A DNA stretch of 64,000 bases, from NCBI GenBank assembly GCA_964023275.1, contig OZ029918.1, forward strand, positions 14,020,355 to 14,084,354, given 5' to 3'. Below, piece after piece: positions 20,961-33,000 of the stretch. The stretch comes from Norana najaformis (taxonomy: Eukaryota > Annelida > Clitellata > Crassiclitellata > Hormogastridae). A program made the translations under genes and the position numbers. The notes under the pieces are model-generated. The model was given only the letters and a program-made list of their open reading frames with translations. It searched no databases and was not told where the DNA came from. Positions within the stretch are counted from its first letter, which is position 1, and each line of letters begins with the position of its first letter.

Positions 20961-23900
20961 GGTTTAGGCGAAGGAGAAACGCATACGGCAACACAGAACG
21001 GCAGAGTAAGTCTCAGTAAGAGCTTCATCTGCGCTCTAAAACAGATCAGGCTGAACACAGCTTGAAACTCTTTTTTGCTCTTATACTCCTTTCTCATTCT
21101 TGTGTTAATATACATACATATACTGTATATGTATGTACATACACATATATCTGCATATTATTATATGGTGTACGTATGCTACTGTGAATCCATATGTATT
21201 TGTAAATATGTATGCATAATACGTAAATATATACATGCATAAGCGTACGTCGTCTGTCGTGTCTTCATCCTGTTCGTGTCTGTAGTGATTTCGTTTGTCG
21301 TCGTTGCCGCAAGGTGGCGTTCTTGTGCAGTCGTCCGTAATTCGCTACATTAAACTAACAAAAGGAAAGTTGATTGAATTGTCGATGGAAGACTGAGATA
21401 TAGGGCGCCCTGATCACTGGCTCACTCACTGGCTCTATATAAGCCCTGTGCGGTGCCCGAGGGAGACGACCCGAGGGATGTGACACCTTCTGACCCATAT
21501 GCGCCGGATTATGCTAGGCTTGTCCGTGAGGTTAGAGGAGAGCTGGACCTCCCGTCGAACACGGTCGGTGGCGTTCTTGTTCTGATATACGTCGTCGCGG
21601 ATCTATGAAGGTGATGGAGATTTTCTTATCTAATTCATCATGTCTTATCTGGCTTTATCTTATATCTTCTCCTTCTATATACCATGTCGTATCTTTATGT
21701 CTGGTCCTGTCCTCTCCTATCCTGTGCAATGCTAATGCTTTGTCCTGTAATGTTCAGTCCTACCCTGTTCTCCTGACCAGGCGAATCGTCCTCCTGCCTG
21801 TCTTGCCTTTCCTTATCCTGTCCTCTCTTGTCCTCTGCTATGATATTCCATGCTATCCTGCTCTGATGCCTGGTTTGTCTGTCCATTCCACCTCATTCCA
21901 TTCCATTCCATTCTATGTATCATTTTATTTGAATAAAGTTTACTTCAAGTGCAAGATCAGTTCTTCTCCCAACTAATGCCTTCTGTAATGTCTGAAACAT
22001 ATCATCCAGTTTTGTCTTCTTCGTTAGAGCTAATAATATCTAAAATATCTAATAATACCTAATAAATCTACAAACATTATAACAAACATATAAATAGTAA
22101 AACTAATAAAGCGCACACATATCGCGAAACTGCTCAGATTTTAGACGCTTTCAGTATGGCACAAAAATATAGAAACCCTGCAGTATATGGTCAAAATAAT
22201 TTTGAAAATGGGAGAAGAGGCGAATGTAAGGAGGTGGGCGCCACAGACGCCCTAACTGTGGATCTGGAGCGGAGTGGAAGGCGGAAGACCCTGGATCTGT
22301 CGAAGCTACACATAGCGTCATATATGTCTGCAGAGACGTAAAAGATTTCTCTTGGACTTGATGTCTGTATGGATTCCATCTCCTGCTTGGCTCCGATATC
22401 CGGTGTCATTTCTTTTCTCGCTGAATCTGATGCGTCTCTAGCAGATGCATCAGACACACTTTGGAAATTACCGTCTGATTTGAGTTACATTAGTGTTGCG
22501 AGAAACTGCTTTTGGGAAATAATGTCTAGGAACAGGACACATTGGTGTCGCCAACAGGATTTGCACAAAACCCAACTGACGCTTTCGGCAATTTATTTGC
22601 TTTGCCCTAGAAACAGACTGTTATTGTCTGGCTACCGTTAGAACAGCCTGACTAACTGTGACGCAAAGCGCATACGGGGTTTTATTACCAGCTATAGTGT
22701 GTATGTCTACTAGGGGTCATATTAGTGTCTAATGTAACCAGCCATAACTTTTAAGAGCAGAGGCACGAAGAACGACGCAAATGCAGACGCTGATTGACAC
22801 AGAGACAGCCGAAGATAAAACGTATTCAGATGGACGAAGAGACACATACAGTGAAAGGAATAAGCGCAGGATGAGACAGACATGAGCAGAACAAAGACTG
22901 ACGCAGGCATCACACAGGAAGAAGCAGAGCTGAACAAAATAAGGAAATAGATTTATAGACAGAGAGACATAAAGAAGAAATAAATAGAGATAAATATCGA
23001 GGTGAAGAGATAGAGAAGCCGACAGAGACATGAAGAGATGCCAGAGAAGAGTCTGGTTGCCCAGAAAACGATTCCAATGCACATCACGACATCCAGCAAT
23101 CGAGATGCAGTTGCTATGATGGACATCAAGGGAAAGAGGCAGCGAGAACGGAGGAAGTGGGGAAGACTGTACAGTGTACAGCAAGGGCTCTTTCACCCCC
23201 CCCCCCACTCCACAGCACACTGCAGTTGGCGGGAACGGGGTCAAATCATCGATAGCGGTCAATCTCAGAGGAAAAACTAGAGAGCAGAGGCTGACGCTAC
23301 TGTTTTCAAATTTATTCCTCGGAACAACCGGACTATTATTATCTCGATGCAGGAAGGCATAGAGGACTGTAGGAAAGAAGGAACGCAGAAAATAGGTTTA
23401 TAAAGGGACAAGCAAAACTAAAAGAAGGGAGGACGAAAGAAAGAAGAGAAGGAGGAATGAATAAGGGAAGGTAGGACAGAAGAAAGAAAAGAAGGAAACA
23501 AGGAAGGAAGCAAGAAAGAAAACAAAGAATATAGTAAGGAAGAAAGCAAAGAAGCCTTGATGCAAGGAACAACGATGAAGACAAAGAAAGAAACAGTGGA
23601 CAGATGGATGGATGGATGGATGGACTGGTGTGTCGATGGATGGATGGATGAATTAGTGTATGGATGGATGGATGACTGGATGGATGGATGGATGGATGGA
23701 TGGATAGTCGATAGACATATTGGTAAACAGACCGGCAGGCTGGCAGACAAACAGATGGCTTATATATATATATATTCCTTCCATGTTTCACTCTTTTCTT
23801 TTCTTCTGTTCTACCTTTCTTTATTCATCCTCCTTCAGCATATTCTTTACACCGCTGATTTGCCTGAAAGATTATCGCGGTTTATTGGAATGACATTACG

Positions 23901-26045
23901 ACAATAACACATATGCACATGCACACACGCTCCTCCACATGCATACACATTTACACATGTGAATATACACAATACACAGTCACACACATACGCACATGCA
24001 CACATACACGCGCACATACATGTACAAAAGCGCACATGTGAGCTAATTATTACGCTGCTTAGTCAGTATCTTTAAGCGTGCGTTTGTATAGGAAATTTTC
24101 ATAAGCCATCGGGTTATAGTTTTGTTTGTGCATGCGCGGATCATATGCTTACGGTTAGTGGGTGAGCCTATCTACAACTACCACGCGTCGAACACGTGGT
24201 GAGGGTGGTATGATTGGCTGACGAAGCCCTGGGTGCAGACGGGCTGACGTCAGGAGTAACTATTGCTGACTCGCATTTTATCACGTGGGGAAAACGTGAA
24301 GCCTATGTTGCGATGAGAAAGCGGGTTTTGGAAAATCCACGATTGCGCAATAGCAGGAGGGGGATCTAAACCAGTCTTAACTGGTCTACTGTCTTGGCGG
24401 GAGACAGCTTTTAAAATGAAGTCGCAAAGGTTTTGTTAAGAGATCGCGAAGAATTTTGTAGCAGTATGCTAAATTGAAAAGTCATTGATAGATTCGTGCG
24501 TTTAGAAACTGTTATGATTCAAGTACTGTTGTGATTGAACTGTCCGTTTGATTATAGTTACGAAAATCAAAGACTGTGTCTTTTCTGGAAGAAACGCTGC
24601 GCTACAAATAGGTCAAGTCGACAGTTAGAAGCCCGATCGTTAACAACTATAAAAGACCGTTAACAGCACAATACTCCGATATTCGCTAAAATGAAATTTT
24701 CCCGCTCATTCTATTCCATCGTTCCGCCCGTTTCGTCGTCCATCCTTTGTCCTTTCCACCTTCATTTCGTGTCTACCTCCCTCTCTTTGTACTTACTAGA
24801 CCTTGCCTCCTGTTGATATTTGTCCAATTTTACGTCTTCTTCAATCAATTACTCCTTTTCCCTTGCGTTCCTTTGTCTCTTTCATCTATTGTCCCACACT
24901 TCCTACAGTTTCTTGAAATCATTTTCCTCTTCCATCAGGTCCTTGTTCCCTCAGTCACTCGCTTTCATCCATTTTTGTCTTTTTCTCATACTCACATAAT
25001 CACCCATCTCTAATTCGATACTGATTCTTCGTTTTTCATTATGTCAATTCTACCACTCTTCCATCTGCCTTTCCTGCTTTTATTCTTTCCATCGTTCTGC
25101 CTTTCCTTGCATCCATCCCTTTCCTTCATCTATCCCTCTGCTCTTTTCCAGTACATCCATCCGTCCTCCTCTCCATTCGTCCTTCCATCTTAGTTTCCAC
25201 CTATCCTCTATCTCATTAGCAACAAATCCATCCTACCCTCTGTCCTCTCTCCGCCAATCCATCCAACTGTCTAGATCCATCATCTATTCTTTCATTCCAC
25301 CCGAATATATCACTCTGCACACATCCGTTCTACCCTACGTTTCACTATCAACCGATCCATCCCGCTCGCTCTCCCACTTTCAGCTTACCCCTTCCATCAA
25401 GGGCTGATATAGGGGCCTGAGGTATTGGGATGGAAACCTCGAACTAGGGTTAGAATACACCGTGAAAACCTTAAAATAATACCAGCAAATAGCAAAAAAT
25501 GATGAATTTTACAGTTTCATTCTTTTTTCATTCTTTTGTTCTAGACCCAGTCTGTCCGTCTAGGTATCGTATTTCCTATATTTCAGACATATGTACGTAT
25601 GTGCAGATTATATTAACTAGGCAGTTAAGCTATTTCTCGTAATACTGAGTCATGCTCTCTTTCTATATATATATGTATATATTGCATTCTTACTTGCATC
25701 TTGCGAGTAGATCACTAGGCTGCTTTCCGTTAACCTCTTAACCCTAAACCGTAAAGACCCCAGTTGAAAGGAAAGAGAAGAAATGAAGAAGGGCTATACC
25801 TTCTAAATTGGAGTGATGAATGATGCTTGAGTCCTGTCTTAGCCCGTTCTCTCCTGTAGAAATATCAGGTATCCACAGGCGCTTAGGTTCATGTAAATGG
25901 GCGTTAGCACATTACTTCAATGCAGTCTGCTAAATTCTGAATAGAAATTTTACCATTATTTTGGAAACAATGGAGTGTAAACCCTGAGAGCTGAGAAGGA
26001 ACTGAGAAACGAAAAAAGAAAAGGTAGATAGCAAAAAGGCAATCT
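20961..26045. other. Non-coding stretch dominated by simple and pyrimidine-rich sequence
   Basis: Contents: a degenerate TCCTG satellite at about 21690-21910; a run of 10 C at 23203-23212; a GGAT microsatellite at about 23604-23705; long CT-rich, ATCC-like sequence from 24700 to 25400. One coding-like GC-rich frame at 21415-21606 is listed separately. The frames at 22156-22641 resemble nothing I know. Confidence 0.4.
21415..21606 (+). CDS. Coding-like open frame without ATG, possible terminal exon
   Basis: After an in-frame TGA the frame is open for 60 codons and reads PEGDDPRDVTPSDPYAPDY, then LVREVRGELDLP and GGVLVLIYVVADL before TGA 21604-21606. It is GC-rich, with amino-acid usage that looks selected rather than random. 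An AG at about 21437-21438 after a moderately pyrimidine-rich tract could be the acceptor. A TATATAA at 21434 would instead suggest a promoter of a mobile element. No family recognised. Confidence 0.25.
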
Positions 26046-26059
26046 CTATTTTATTCTGG

Positions 26060-26155
26060 ATTTGAGTTAAAAGAAGAGCTAGGCCTGTGAATAAGCTGGT
26101 CCCCGTGACGTGGCTTTCATTGGGCGCTGTATAAATCTCGAGATTACGAGTACAC
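26060..26155 (+). mobile_element. LINE 3' terminus (family B), short copy
   Basis: CTGTGAATAAGCTGGTCCCCG, then GTGGCTTTCATTGGGCGC and the terminal TATAAATCTCGAGATTACGAG match the last 90 bases of the copy ending near 39815. Only the 3' terminus is present, as expected from strong 5' truncation. Confidence 0.6.
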
Positions 26156-27845
26156 ATAGGACCATGAAGCAAACTGAAAGTGTACTGTTGAGCTCTACCA
26201 TGAAACAACATAGAGTTACTTGTCTTGCAAATCTTGCAATTGAATATGAACTAGCAGCGTCTTTGAACTTTCAGGGAATAATGATTTTGCAAAACTGAAA
26301 TTCAGAAAAGTTGCATTCTAGATCACGACTCAGTTTGTGTAAAGTTATTTGCTGCCAAAAACTGCTGGGCAACAGAGATTATCCTTCAAATACATTTCTC
26401 AAGTTACCCTACAAGGACTTAAACTTAGGTCAGTACTGCACATTAGAAGCATTACACAATTTTTATACCCTTCTATAGATATTAATAACCAATTGTGTCA
26501 TTTTAGATGCTGATAAGTGGTTTTAGGCCTAATTATGGGGTCTTCGATTCTTCTGACCGGATTCTCTCAGACGGCCTTCTAAATAGTGCCATTATGACAG
26601 TTTAGAATAAAATGTTGTCACCTTTTGTTAGGTTGTACAGCACATCTTGTATCAATCGGCAAAATATGGAATAGAATACAATGTGAAAACCTAAGAAATG
26701 GAAGGAAAATAGTCGAAACTGACATATATTTGTAAAAAATGCATCTTCATGGGGTTTCGCCCTCTGACCCCCAACTAGGAGCTCTGCCCCTGGACACCAC
26801 TAGGGGTTCCACCATTGGATTATCCCTGTTGTGTGCAGCAATTTTTAGCAACAAATAAATTTACTCTTACTTTGCGAGTCGTGACCTAGAATGCAACTTT
26901 TCTGGATTTCATTTTTGAAAATCATAATTCCCTGAAAGCTCAAAGACCCTGATAGCTCATAATTCAATCACAAGAGTTTCAAGACAAGTAAGTCCATCTT
27001 CTTTCATGGTCGAGCTCTGCAGTACACTTTCAGTTTCTTTCATTCCTTCTTCCTCCCTATTTCTTCCAGACCCCGAATAAGTTCGCACTCCGCGCTCGCC
27101 CTGTGGCCTCCGTGTGGCCGAAATACTGGATCCGCCCTTGCTTTCCATCCTATCAGCCACTATCCTCACAGTTGCGCATTTGTGCCTTCTTCCCCCCTAT
27201 TCCTTCCAAGCCTGATTCGGCCCCATTCTCTGCCTTTGAATTCTTTACAGTTATTCCCGCTTCGTGCCTCCCCAACCAAACCCCTTCCGTCCCCATCAAC
27301 CAACCGGAAATGGATGACGCAGGCACATGAACGGATTGCATCTCAGCTCCACGTCGCTTCTCTCTGTTTGTTCAACTCAGTTTTCCAGCAACAGCAAAAT
27401 CACCATCGCACCAAAGCACCGCCACAATCGTCATCATCATCATCTCCATCATCATAATCAGCACCAGCAGCAACAGCATGGCTGGGAATGGGGCGTAAGG
27501 GAAGGAGGCTACCCGGAGGGGGTATTAGAGAAGGGAGGAAATTGCGTCGTCGTCGTCATCTCGGTGGCCGTTGTCTCTACTTCCGGCTCCGCTCGGCGAA
27601 CGCCAAATGGCAAAAATAAATCATGAAATATTGTTTTTCTGTGCGTGTCCTCCCCTCCAATTGTTCCCTTCACTCCTCTTCTTCCTTCCCTGCCAACATC
27701 CCCTCCTCCCTCGTTCTTTTATGCTGCCTTTCTCCTTCTTTCTTTCTTTCCTAGGATTCCCCTTTCTGCCCCTGCAATGTAGTAATCTCTTCTCATATCG
27801 ACAGTGGCTATATTTTTAGATTAAAATCTCCGAACGCGGGAACCT
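26156..27845. other. Non-coding, with a GC-richer island at 27.0-27.6 kb
   Basis: A short direct-inverted duplication links 26160-26300 and 26890-27060: the tract with AAACTGAAAGTGTACTG at 26167 recurs inverted as CAGTACACTTTCAGTTT at 27019. The two look like arms of a large inverted repeat about 0.6 kb apart. The overlapping frames at 27.1-27.8 kb are in conflict and unrecognised. Confidence 0.4.
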
Positions 27846-27847
27846 CA

Positions 27848-27964
27848 AATGGCGTCGCGCCCATTCAAACGAACAGCGGGGGTAAAGGTTCTCACTGGAT
27901 AAATTCATTGAAAAATGAGCAGGGTCGAGGCCATACCGCCGCTAAAAAACACATTTGCATTTAC
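27848..27964 (+). repeat. Dispersed repeat A, full copy
   Basis: The unit begins ATGGCGTCGCGCCCATTC, continues through a CACTGGATAAATTCATTG region and ends ATGAGCAGGGTCGAGGCC plus about 30 bases. A second full copy is at 42642-42755; partial or inverted copies are at 20519 and 59547. I see no tRNA boxes, so it is either a LINE 3' segment or a MITE. Confidence 0.75.
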
Positions 27965-28244
27965 TTTTTAACAAGGGATGCACTAACGGCATACATCGGT
28001 TGCTGCACAACGATGCTGGAAGATCATGGTTGGGAAGAACTAAGGACGCCAATCTTCTGCCTGAAGGCACGATCACTACCACTAAACCTCGTACCACAAT
28101 CAGTTCGACTCCAGCTATCCCACCTCAACCACTTCCACTACAGCAATTCCTCCACAACCACTGCCCTGACTCAACTACCTATCGTTCATCATCATCGTAA
28201 TAGCGTGTCGATGGATAATGGTTACGGCAACAAAGAAGATGACG

Positions 28245-28410
28245 ACACGTCTCGCTAGACACATTCGTAAAGCGGCTAAAGACCTATCTGTATCGTCTTG
28301 CTTTTGTTGTCTGACATGTAACCCACCCACGCCTACGATTCCTCGCTCAGTCGATGGACATATGGCGTGTTAACAAATGCATTACTTACTACTTACTTAC
28401 TTACAGTAGT
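28245..28410 (+). mobile_element. LINE fragment with repeat-C 3' tail (copy 2)
   Basis: A frame reading VKRLKTYLYRLAF-like residues (with a frame change) near 28268-28315 is the usual C-terminus of ORF2. It is followed by the repeat-C 3' UTR (CTACGATTCCTCGCTCAG, 28333) and the CTTACTTA tail to about 28405. Confidence 0.6.
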
Positions 28411-29435
28411 ATTTGTGGGAAGCTGTGGTAGGAGTTTGGAGTGGCAGTAGTATCAACAGGGTGGAAATGGGAGCAATAGCACCAACAATCCTATTACCAC
28501 GAGGAAACTACTTTACCAGATAGTTGGATGTATGGGAACGTGCACAAAAGTAGTAGGCCTAGTAGCAAATCGAATAGGCCGAGTATCACAAGCCGACAAC
28601 ATCCTAATATCGCTGGAATATGACCTTTTCCATTATTAATGAGCATTTGAACTGGCCTTCTCCCGACGAGACAGGATGTGGCTTATCTCGGTTGCGATAA
28701 AAGATAACGCCGTCGAAGATTGTCCCTGCCATAAACAGACCATTAAAGTTTTCAGTTGAACGAGCCGGATGGTGCTAGCAACTAACTGCCTCTTCCGCTG
28801 GTGTAGATGATTGATGATGCGCTATTACTTCGGCAAAAGCGAACAACGAAAACGCAGTGGCCGTGACGAATCGTCTTATTTCATTTCAGTTAATGAAAAT
28901 TTCCTTTGTCCAGAATTCATTAATAAAGAGGAAACCATCGAAGAGCGAAATTGCAATTACGGCTGAGATTTTTACAACGCCATGTGGCATCGGTGATCCA
29001 GTTTAAGCCGGCTTGGCGATTCAAAGCCAGGAGGCGACAAAGAACGGATTCTGTGGAAAACAGACAGAATTAGACATCGCGGGAATCTCATAATTTTTAA
29101 ATAAGTTTTTACCTAGGCCTACTGTTCTTCGCCACACTCAGACACACAGGCAAAAGAACAGACAGACAAAGACAGACACATAGAAAAAGAAGCAATTGCA
29201 GACAGATACATACAGACACATACCGACGCGGACGCATATAGGTAGATACAAACAGTAGAAACAAATAGACAGACACATACACAGACAGACTTTAGAAAAG
29301 ACAGGCACATTCAGAACCATTCAAACATGCAGACAATGAAAGACAGATACACACAGACAAAAGCACAGACAGACGGATTCATTCGAGTCGTTTTCTTTGT
29401 AGTTTTGTTTCTGGTGACGATGAAGCAAACCGAAG
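28411..29435. other. Upstream flank of the PRRT-like gene
   Basis: No exon recognised. A degenerate CAGA-rich stretch occupies about 29140-29375. The open frame downstream may have further 5' exons somewhere in this flank or beyond, because PRRT3/4 relatives have a long extracellular N-terminus. Confidence 0.35.
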
Positions 29436-31319
29436 ATGAACTCAAGCGGAACAGAATCCGTTGACGTCATCAGTATTCCACTTCCGGAACCACTTCCGGT
29501 CTGGCAGACTGCCAAGCAGGTATGGCGCTGGGCGTGGTCTCTGCATGTCTATGGTCTGGGCAGCCTGTACCTGGCTGGGGCGTTGGCGTCTCTGGCGATC
29601 GCAGTGGCCAGGCATCGGCGCATGAAGTCTCAGCCATCGGTGGCCGTTCTCGTCTTCTTCGTCGGTCAGCTGTGCTTTCTTAGGATCCTCTTCCTGCTCG
29701 TCGATCCGTACCATTCCGTCGGAACACTTCCGCCGAGCCTCGTCCAGCTCTTCCACGGACTAGTGTTCCCATCGGTCATCGCGGCCTGCGTTCTTCTCGA
29801 ACGCGTTCTCGCAGGACTCATCCGGTTCCGGTTGGACCAGGCGCCGACTTCGCACCGTCGGGCGGTGTGGTTGTACGGCCTGCTGGTCACCTACTTCCTG
29901 TCCGTGTCGGCGATCTACGTGGGCGTGGCGGTGCGTCCGAGGACCCGCCAGTGGCTCATTCTCTGCCAGGTCGTTTTCGTCACGTGGGGATTCGTCATGT
30001 GCTTCGTCATCGTCTACAAGTGTTTCCGGATGGCCCAGTACACGAGCCGCACCAGCGCCGCCCTGCGACAGATCGTCGCCTATACAAGACTCAAGCGTGA
30101 GCTCGGACGGACGGGAAGCACGGCCGACCCACGCAACCTGGCCCTTCTGAGGATCGCCAAGACCCCGCTGGACGGCAGCCACGGTCGCTGGTCGGCCGAG
30201 AACGGCGGCGTCGTCTGCTGTAGCGCTGAATCCGACGATGCTTCAACGGAATCCGACTGTTTCTACAACATGTCCAACTTCAGTCCAGACGACGACGACG
30301 CTACCTCTCTAAACTTCTCGAGGACCGAGTCCTCTGGTGTTGCTCCTTCCTTTGGGTTCCAACGCGTCAGCACAGGGCTGGGGTGTTCGAAGCGACGGCG
30401 TGGAGGCTGGACGCGATCCTGTCGCGGGGTGCTTAGGAATCGACACCGGGTGCGCTGTAGTACAGGAGGGTCGGACGGCGAAGGGTACGACACGGAGACA
30501 CAGTCGACCGATTTCATCTTCTCGCTTGGGAGCTACTGCGGATCGAATCAGATGAGCGAAGAAGTTTTGGCAGAGGACGTCATCATTAGCAATCACCAGG
30601 GGGACGACAGTTGCGAGGATGAGCAAAGGACACGCGGCCGAGAAACAGCGGCGAGGACTGCAGCAAAGGACAAGATCTCGAGCAAATATTCGCTGCGTAT
30701 GACGCGAAGAGCGATGGAAACGGATCGAAGGCCTTCGATGCTCTTGACCGTCACTCACGTCAACAAGGCCTTCGACTGCGACTCTGACCCAACTGCAGCA
30801 GGGGCTCAAACCCCCGATCGGGGCTCTAGCCACTCCCATGCGCCAGATGTGACGACACAGGCGGACGAAGACACGACCCATAAGGTCAGCAACACGGATG
30901 ACGATGAACCGGAAACTAAGGAACGGGGATACCTTGCAGACACAGAGGTCAGCTCACCGTTGTCGGAAAGGAACTGCGACAAAGAGGTCAGCGATGCGAA
31001 ACAGATCCACATCCGGTGCACAGACAGCTCACTTCCGGTCGAAGACCAGAACGAGGCTGATGCGCCCGGAAGTCCGCCAGATCGTCCGTATCCGCTTCCG
31101 GTTCGAAGCAGCAGTTTAGGACTACACCGGATAGTACAGGGCTGTGTGATTCAGACAGTGCTGAGGATTACTTACTTACTGCTCACGGGGACGTTCTCCA
31201 TTTGCATATTACAGGTCTACGCTATGTTCGGGGTCTACGGAGTTCTGTCGAATGAGAAGACGGCTTCTCCCTGGCCATGGTACGCCTTCCAAACGCTATC
31301 CAGGTATGCCGCCCAGTGA
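29436..31319 (+). CDS. Multi-pass membrane protein resembling PRRT3/PRRT4
   Basis: This is the clearest host gene: 627 codons, GC-rich, with strong coding bias. After a short N-terminus come five hydrophobic segments at about residues 38-58, 68-89, 103-127, 143-166 and 172-197. Motifs typical of the proline-rich transmembrane family are present: WSLHVYGLGSLYL, FLLVDPYHS and FHGLVFPSVIAACVLL. A hydrophilic Ser/Asp/Arg/Glu-rich loop covers about 200-560. The C-terminal conserved part follows: IVQGCVIQTVLRITYLLLTG, CILQVYAMFGVYG and WPWYAFQTLSR. No proline-rich extracellular region is visible in this exon, so the ATG used may not be the true start. A strong donor CAG|GTATGC at 31301-31308 falls four codons before the stop; the last residues YAAQ are probably intron read-through and the gene continues. 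Function of the family is poorly known. Confidence 0.75.
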   Translation: MNSSGTESVDVISIPLPEPLPVWQTAKQVWRWAWSLHVYGLGSLYLAGALASLAIAVARHRRMKSQPSVAVLVFFVGQLCFLRILFLLVDPYHSVGTLPPSLVQLFHGLVFPSVIAACVLLERVLAGLIRFRLDQAPTSHRRAVWLYGLLVTYFLSVSAIYVGVAVRPRTRQWLILCQVVFVTWGFVMCFVIVYKCFRMAQYTSRTSAALRQIVAYTRLKRELGRTGSTADPRNLALLRIAKTPLDGSHGRWSAENGGVVCCSAESDDASTESDCFYNMSNFSPDDDDATSLNFSRTESSGVAPSFGFQRVSTGLGCSKRRRGGWTRSCRGVLRNRHRVRCSTGGSDGEGYDTETQSTDFIFSLGSYCGSNQMSEEVLAEDVIISNHQGDDSCEDEQRTRGRETAARTAAKDKISSKYSLRMTRRAMETDRRPSMLLTVTHVNKAFDCDSDPTAAGAQTPDRGSSHSHAPDVTTQADEDTTHKVSNTDDDEPETKERGYLADTEVSSPLSERNCDKEVSDAKQIHIRCTDSSLPVEDQNEADAPGSPPDRPYPLPVRSSSLGLHRIVQGCVIQTVLRITYLLLTGTFSICILQVYAMFGVYGVLSNEKTASPWPWYAFQTLSRYAAQ

Positions 31320-32916
31320 ACTAAGATTTACTACAGCTAACCTACCGATACCTAGATGGCCTACTACTGCTACTTCAACAACACACAAACAAAAACAACA
31401 ACAACATCATCATCACCATCAACAGCATCATCATCATCGCGATCATCAACAACAACAAATTTAGAGCTTATAATCTTTTCAAAATCCCGATGGATAACTG
31501 CTATCGCATATAAAAGCTAGGTCTAGTAGAATTGTTTTCTCAGGAACGAAAACATAGATTAGGAGCAGTAGAAAATGATTGATCTCACCATTGATGACGA
31601 CGACGACGACGATGATGATGATGATGATGATGACGTCACCGAAGACTTGCCATTACAGAACAATAATCTCCCTAATTTTCGTAATCCTGATGGATAACAT
31701 ATACCACAGGGAAAACAATAAGACTCAGAATAGCTGCAACAAGAACAAAATGTTCGACGCCTATACTCTAATTTATGCAGTGAAGGCGTTCCATTGTTTA
31801 TGCTGCTGCGTAGCCTCTGCCTCTTCGGCGTCTCGTGTTGCAGTCTTTTGACCCGGAAATGACCTCAGAGGCCTTGTCTAAGATGGCATCGGTCGTTAAT
31901 TCTCCCCGCTTCGTCCATTGATTTCTCCTCTTTTCTACTTGGCCGCACATAGGCCTTCGTTCTACAACAGCTGTCGCATTCCCTCTCTAATCCATCCATC
32001 CATCCATCCATCCATCCATCCATCCATCCATCCGTCCGTCCGTCCGTGCGTGCGTCCGTCCGTCCGTCCGTCCGTCCGTGCGTCCGTCCGTTCATCCGTC
32101 CGTCTGTCTGGACTGACTGACTGACTGACTGACTGACTGACTGACTGACTGACTGACTGACTGTGTTTGTGTCTTTCTCAAGCAGGCTACTGGATGAGCT
32201 TCATCTAATCAATTTTTCTTTTTATGCTGCATGCTTAAGTTGTTTGCATACTTGTTTTCTTTGTGTCTGGCGTCTCTGCGTTCTGTTTGGTTCTCAGCCG
32301 AGGTTCTTATTCTCTGGCTGCGCGTCTAGTGTTTCCCGGAGTCCATTTCTGTCTCCAGCCATTTTGTGTTTGCGCGCTGGTTCCCTGTCTAATTCTTATC
32401 AAGTTCTCATGCATTGTTTGTCTGCTCAATTATTTTCTCTCTATAGACCGGGTCCATGTCCAATCACTTCATGTTGTGTATGCGCTGCTTCTACGGCGAG
32501 TAATTTCGTGTGCGTCCCCTGGTCCTCGATTCAATCATTTCTTCTGCATCATGCATCTGGTCCTCGATTCGTTTTTACTGGTCTGCATATCCAGTGATCC
32601 AGCTCTTGTTGGTCTTCCACTTCGGCATGCTTGTCTCGCAGCTCTGGCTGTCTTTGATGGCGCCACATAATCCATCTGCACCACATTCAACTGCTGCAGC
32701 AGCAGCAGCCGCTGCAGCAGCAGTGGATAGAGATAATCGCACCAAGTGCGGTAACAGCGTTTGTAATTAATGCTAATTGGTATGTTTGTGCTGCAGTTCG
32801 TCTTAGCGTTTTTCTGTCGTGGTAGCATAAGGGTTGAGGGTTGTTGGTTCTATGCTTAAGGTTATGGTTTATTTTTAGGGTTGTGTTAATTTGCGGCTCA
32901 TTATCAACGTGAGGAT

Positions 32917-33000
<84 letters not shown>

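Noticed and set aside
23339..23791. 150-codon minus frame rich in Ser, Leu and Phe
   Set aside because: It comes from GGAT and GAAG simple repeats read on the opposite strand; overlapping frames are equally long.
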